Shown: positions 7,736-7,766 of the stretch, piece after piece
Position numbering within the stretch: the first letter of the stretch is position 1
Layout: each line of letters starts with the position of its first letter
Assembly: GCA_934162685.1 (NCBI GenBank)
Contig: CAKPJO010000074.1
Location: 1-7,766 of the forward strand
DNA from: an uncultured Bacilli bacterium
GTDB taxonomy: Bacteria > Bacillota_I > Bacilli_A > RFN20 > CAG-826
DNA: 7,766 bases
Direction of reading: 5' to 3'
The notes under the pieces: generated by a model
The model's input: the letters and a program-made list of their open reading frames with translations, nothing else
Database searches by the model: none
Told to the model about the DNA's origin: nothing
Translations under genes and position numbers: made by a program

Positions 7736-7763
7736 AGTATATAAGATGTTATTTTATATTCAA
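7736..7763 (-). promoter_or_regulatory. Candidate sigma-A promoter for the - strand unit
   Basis: Reading the - strand, TTGAAT (7763-7758) and TATACT (7741-7736) are separated by 16 bases: four of six and five of six matches to the housekeeping consensus. Transcription would begin near 7730, just before AGGAG at 7726-7722. AT-rich sequence produces such matches easily, so this is tentative. Confidence 0.4.
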
Positions 7764-7766
7764 GAA

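Noticed and set aside
1..7766. Mycoplasma-type genetic code (UGA as tryptophan)
   Set aside because: Every recognised gene reads through with UGG for conserved tryptophans and no in-frame UGA is needed.

Overview
The window comes from a very AT-rich bacterial chromosome. It uses UGG for tryptophan, and no gene needs UGA as a sense codon, so the standard bacterial code fits. The DnaE resembles the Bacillus-type enzyme, and PolA has a Bacillus-like vestigial proofreading domain. The order dnaE, polA, mutM, coaE is a Bacillota-style arrangement. A Bacilli lineage related to the Mollicutes, such as uncultured gut groups, is my best guess, but that is inference and no marker in the window settles it.

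Layout. Bases 1-2857 hold most of dnaE, which is cut by the left edge. Five bases later comes full-length polA (2863-5466). Nine bases after that comes a single gene (5476-6879) whose product joins a complete formamidopyrimidine-DNA glycosylase (MutM/Fpg) to a dephospho-CoA kinase (CoaE). All three genes are on the + strand with near-zero spacing and Shine-Dalgarno sites placed at or inside the end of the previous gene, so they look like one transcript. A hairpin with a T-run at 6910-6937 ends it.

The right part is transcribed convergently from the - strand. A 160-codon gene (7158-7640) encodes an unrecognised protein with two membrane helices and a cytoplasmic domain. Below it, after its own ribosome binding site, lies a possible tiny membrane-protein gene (7001-7134) that is continuous only through a shift at a run of seven A. 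Upstream (7641-7766) are a plausible promoter, a Shine-Dalgarno site with a 12-codon reading frame, and an overlapping short peptide frame with a toxin-like motif.

How the genes work together. DnaE, PolA and MutM form a replication and base-excision-repair set: MutM removes oxidised guanine and nicks the strand, PolA trims and fills the gap, and DnaE extends primers. CoaE catalyses the last step of coenzyme A synthesis and is probably linked to them only by conserved gene order, here turned into a physical fusion. I see no mobile element, CRISPR array, tRNA, rRNA or defence system. The most notable feature is the MutM-CoaE fusion, whose kinase half has diverged at several family motifs.
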